Positions 5,232 through 7,668 of a stretch of 7,668 bases of DNA are shown one piece after another; the first letter of the stretch is position 1; every line of letters begins with the position of its first letter. The notes beneath the pieces were generated by a model. That model made no database searches. It was not told where the DNA came from and was given only the letters and a program-made list of their open reading frames with translations. Location: positions 1 through 7,668 of the forward strand of contig SMWY01000076.1 of NCBI GenBank assembly GCA_004356555.1, written 5' to 3'. Position numbers and translations under genes: made by a program. This stretch comes from Candidatus Dadabacteria bacterium. GTDB taxonomy: Bacteria; Desulfobacterota_D; UBA1144; Nemesobacterales; UBA2774.

Positions 5232-6404
5232 TTATTCTGGAAGCTCTGACCAAACACCTCCGTCACAGAATACTTCTATAGTTCCGGTTTCAAACCTTTC
5301 AAGCTCGACCTCATTAATATATGAGACGCAGGATGTAGTAGAGCGGCTGCTCCCTAAAAGCGTTGGACCTACCCAAAGCTGCTCACTCTCTGTGTTAAGA
5401 CCGGACTGTTGATCGGGTCCATGTCCTGCGCATGGATTATCTGCACCGTTATAAACACCCGGGGTCCCAATAGTACATTGCACAAATTCAAACCCTGCTT
5501 CTTCACACATAAATAGATCCGGTTTCGCTATGTAATAAGCGGCATTTATATCGAATGTATCCATTCCGTTTAAGTTGAGGCCTTCCTCCAAGTCATTCAT
5601 TTTATCTTGAGACGCTCGGGAAAGAAGTTTGGCCCTGGCACTGCACTCTGGCTCAAGGAGAGAATCGATCTGTGCTCTCGTGTAGAGCGTGCTTGAAGAA
5701 AGGGAGAATGTAATAAATGTGATAGGAATATCTGATTGCTCTAATACGATTTGTGCTGCGCGGAGGTCTTGCTGAACATTAAAATCGGTGAATATTACGT
5801 CTGAGAATGGATACTTGAGCACCTCCCCAGGAGCACGCCCAGCGAGATACACCATTTCTTTTATGTTCCCTAATGTTTCAGGGAAGTTTTGTACCAGGCA
5901 TGCTATGTCGGTAAGAGGGCCGATTGCAAGGATTGTTATCTTTTGATTACTTTCGGCGAGTAGCTCAGCCAGAGCTAGAACTCCTTCATTTACACATAAA
6001 TCGATTAGAGTTTCAGGGGGTCCTACATTACCAGTCCACATGACGGAGTCAGGTGTTGGGAGGGGTTCAACTGCCCCGGCAAATATGGGACCGTTCCAGA
6101 AACCGGGAGTAAGAATAAACGTTTCGATAGCTGCAAACAATTCTGCGGGTTGTATATCATTTCCCCTGACTACCGCAGCGCCTAACACCTCGGCATCAAC
6201 AAAGGTACTTATAAGCTCAACTGCATACGAGTCGTCGGTATCTGCGGGTCCAGCACGCCAACCACCGACAAGCCCCGCGGCAATGTCCGTGGAAATGAAT
6301 ATTTTCGTCTTATTGTCCTGCCCGTTTGAATTATTGGAGCAAGAGTAGAGCAATAACAAGGTCGGAAACACTAAAACAGTAACCAAAATTGTGATCTTAG
6401 ACAT
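5232..6404 (-). CDS. Nucleoside-hydrolase-family lipoprotein
   Basis: This 390-residue exported protein is of the inosine-uridine nucleoside hydrolase fold, whose classical members cleave the N-glycosidic bond of nucleosides using a bound calcium. The N-terminus is a lipoprotein signal: K3, a hydrophobic stretch 4-19, then LYSC with lipid-attachment C22, so the mature protein is probably membrane-anchored outside the cytoplasm. Family signs are FISTD (D40), DTDDSYAVEL (D55, D57, D58), ILAIGPLTDIA (158-168), EMVYLAGRA (183-191), DFNVQQDLRAAQIV (207-220) and FDINAAYYIAKPDLF (284-298). Oddities: the usual compact DxDxGxDD loop is stretched by about 13 residues between D40 and D57-D58, and the usual catalytic His before D285 is Phe284. 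Nine cysteines are spread through the chain. The start is supported by AGGAGA (6411-6416) with 6-nt spacing. The substrate is unknown, and the changes may mean altered specificity or loss of classical activity. Confidence 0.8.
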   Translation of the reverse strand: MSKITILVTVLVFPTLLLLYSCSNNSNGQDNKTKIFISTDIAAGLVGGWRAGPADTDDSYAVELISTFVDAEVLGAAVVRGNDIQPAELFAAIETFILTPGFWNGPIFAGAVEPLPTPDSVMWTGNVGPPETLIDLCVNEGVLALAELLAESNQKITILAIGPLTDIACLVQNFPETLGNIKEMVYLAGRAPGEVLKYPFSDVIFTDFNVQQDLRAAQIVLEQSDIPITFITFSLSSSTLYTRAQIDSLLEPECSARAKLLSRASQDKMNDLEEGLNLNGMDTFDINAAYYIAKPDLFMCEEAGFEFVQCTIGTPGVYNGADNPCAGHGPDQQSGLNTESEQLWVGPTLLGSSRSTTSCVSYINEVELERFETGTIEVFCDGGVWSELPE

Positions 6405-6503
6405 AAATTTTCTCCTACTATATAATCTTATTTATTCGTACTCATCCGCATGTGGAAGATATTAGACACCACCTTCATATAAAAAAACTGTACCTCCACA
6501 AGA

Positions 6504-6515
6504 TATCATATGATA
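6504..6515. repeat. Perfect 12-bp palindrome TATCATATGATA
   Basis: The self-complementary sequence lies about 100 nt upstream of the nucleoside-hydrolase start, just upstream of the weak candidate -35. The position would suit an operator for a dimeric regulator, but an A+T-rich palindrome of this size may be chance. Confidence 0.3.
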
Positions 6516-6576
6516 ACGAATAGGCGGCGTGTTGCGGCGCAAGATTTATAAACGCTCTTAGTATATTAGCTGACTC

Positions 6577-6663
6577 TCAAAGTGTTTTCAGATATTCCAA
6601 GAGATCACTCAGCATTTCAGGCTCCGCATCCCAATCGATACCACCATTAAATACAGGCTCGGT
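6577..6663 (-). pseudogene. C-terminal fragment resembling a c-type cytochrome or oxidoreductase tail
   Basis: On the - strand an open frame of 28 codons runs from just after an in-frame TAG (6664-6666) to TGA (6577-6579). It ends EPEMLSDLLEYLKTL, the type of final helix common in cytochrome-c-like and di-heme proteins, and it resembles the VIEFLKSL tail of the neighbouring oxidoreductase. It has no credible start and is out of frame with that gene. It may be the 3' remnant of a second cytochrome gene left after rearrangement. The segment is short, so chance resemblance remains possible. Confidence 0.35.
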
Positions 6664-6704
6664 CTAGTGTTGGGGTGCCCCCTTGCGTTGGAGAAAGCCC
6701 TCGC

Positions 6705-7667
6705 TCACTCCTTGACATCCGGGGGCAGTACCTGTAGTGATTTCAGAAATTCGATGACTTCGTCCTGTTCGAATGTGGTCAACGCTAAAAAGGCATCTAG
6801 CGCCTCCGATGCTTCGCCGGCGTGGGCAAGCGTCGCCTCCCGCAGTGTGGTGAATTTGCCGTGGTGGAAGTGTGGACGTTCATTGGCAGTGCCCCATAAC
6901 CTAAATGTCAGGAAGCGCCGATTACCGGCTAGAAATCCTATAATATCGCCCACAGCGCCAAGGTTGAGATTGAGCGGTTCTTCGTTGGGATCACCGGGGC
7001 CGGTAGTAATGTCGTGCAGCTTGAGGTCCGTATACGCCGGGACCATCACGACACCATTCTTGATTTCCAGCCGTTTGCCGGGCAACTGTTCACTGGTCAG
7101 ATCGACAAAGAAAGTAGGTGCATCCCCCACCTGCAGGGTGTTGGGTGGATTGAATGGGTTCGGTTCGGAGAAGATCCACCCCTCGTTGTCCAGCGGTAGC
7201 TCAGGGATGTGACAACTGGCACACCCGATCTGCGCGAACAGCTTCTCGCCGGACTCAATAGCGTCTATCACGACTTTATCGAGGGGAAACACCCGGCCCG
7301 GTACTTGCAACGTGGCAATGAAAATCACTGCCGCCGTAATATCCGCGCGGGTCAGTTCGTTGGTGATGCCGTCTCCGTCAGGATCAGTGTCAATCCCAAA
7401 GCGCTCCACCGCCTGCATGCCAAGGTGGTTATTGAATGCACCAACAGATATATCTCGGATCGACACGTTAGACCCACTTTGGGCAAACGGCAGAATGATC
7501 AAACTCGGCAAATCACCGACCAAGCTTTGCGGTGGCAAGCCCTCGACTCCCGATATATCCCATTGGCCGCTTGTGTCGCGGCTGATGATGCCAAACAAGA
7601 CCCCCTTGGTCACGAGCACGTTCGACTCACCGGGTCCCGTGGCATCGCGGATCGCCTGGAGGTCGAC
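6705..7667 (-). CDS. Di-heme oxidoreductase (DHOR / thiol-oxidoreductase-like), C-terminal part
   Basis: The open frame reaches the window edge without a stop, so the 5' end is missing; 320 residues are visible. A GTG at 7619 is unlikely to be the true start because coding continues upstream (LQAIRDATGPGESNVLVTKG). Numbering from that GTG codon, one heme c motif is CASCH (133-137). Other family marks are VPAYTDLKLHDI (193-204) and RLWGTANERPHFHHGKFTTLREATLAHAGEA (240-270), followed by a final helix EVIEFLKSLQVLP. Proteins of this family are periplasmic redox enzymes with two c-type hemes; the first CxxCH would lie in the missing part. IDTDPDGDGITNEL (76-89) looks like an EF-hand-type calcium loop (D77, D79, D81, D83, E88). 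Full family members are longer, in line with about a third being absent. The electron partner and substrate are unknown. Its G+C is higher than that of the genes to the left. Confidence 0.85.
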   Translation of the reverse strand, partial: VDLQAIRDATGPGESNVLVTKGVLFGIISRDTSGQWDISGVEGLPPQSLVGDLPSLIILPFAQSGSNVSIRDISVGAFNNHLGMQAVERFGIDTDPDGDGITNELTRADITAAVIFIATLQVPGRVFPLDKVVIDAIESGEKLFAQIGCASCHIPELPLDNEGWIFSEPNPFNPPNTLQVGDAPTFFVDLTSEQLPGKRLEIKNGVVMVPAYTDLKLHDITTGPGDPNEEPLNLNLGAVGDIIGFLAGNRRFLTFRLWGTANERPHFHHGKFTTLREATLAHAGEASEALDAFLALTTFEQDEVIEFLKSLQVLPPDVKE

Positions 7668-7668
7668 C

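Larger units (their letters stand above)
6405..6704 (-). other. Intergenic stretch upstream of the nucleoside-hydrolase gene
   Basis: These 300 nt contain no complete gene. Nearest the lipoprotein start are its SD and an A+T-rich leader. A weak possible promoter on the - strand is TTGTGG (6496-6501) and TATGAA (6474-6479) with a 16-nt spacer, which I would not rely on. A perfect 12-bp palindrome lies at 6504-6515. The segment 6577-6663 is a cytochrome-tail-like fragment. G+C rises towards the oxidoreductase gene at about 6664-6705. Confidence 0.5.

Noticed and set aside
6040..6348. + strand open frame opposite the nucleoside-hydrolase gene
   Set aside because: It overlaps the lipoprotein signal and catalytic region of the real gene and has no motif or ribosome site of its own.
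6667..7212. + strand open frame opposite the di-heme oxidoreductase
   Set aside because: It is serine/proline-rich without motifs, and the opposite strand encodes CASCH and other family motifs.

Overview
The window looks like a piece of a bacterial chromosome or large replicon carrying a phage- or satellite-derived block next to ordinary metabolic genes. The host is probably a diderm bacterium: one gene encodes a secreted lipoprotein and another a c-type di-heme oxidoreductase, both of which act outside the cytoplasm. No gene here identifies the taxon. TGA is used as a stop and does not occur inside the long coding regions, so the standard bacterial code applies.

Left part (1-4940, all + strand). 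This is a compact mobile-element block. It holds the tail of an unrecognised gene, a large primase-helicase (archaeo-eukaryotic-type primase, zinc-binding segment, DUF3631-like P-loop ATPase), a repeat-rich spacer, a small unknown ORF, a zinc/HTH protein in the terminase-small-subunit position, and a large terminase. The terminase is split into an ATPase ORF and a nuclease ORF. The two lie in the same frame and are separated only by one TGA, followed directly by ATG, with a strong Shine-Dalgarno upstream. The spacer after the primase carries five copies of a GTTACA/TGTAAC word in both orientations, with repeated 44-nt spacing; it is a candidate origin, operator or terminator. G+C rises sharply at about 3130, between the replication and packaging halves.

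Middle (4941-5231). No portal, protease, capsid, tail or integrase gene follows the terminase. A convergent spacer holds only a weak hairpin and a short open frame of doubtful meaning.

Right part (5232-7668, all - strand). A nucleoside-hydrolase-family lipoprotein with a non-canonical metal-binding loop is preceded by a roughly 300-nt stretch containing a short fragment that resembles a cytochrome C-terminus. Next comes the C-terminal part of a di-heme oxidoreductase, cut off by the window edge.

The most interesting possibility is that 1-4940 is a replication-plus-DNA-packaging module lacking its own structural genes in the visible DNA. That is the layout expected of a satellite, or of a decayed or rearranged prophage. 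The window alone cannot separate these options.
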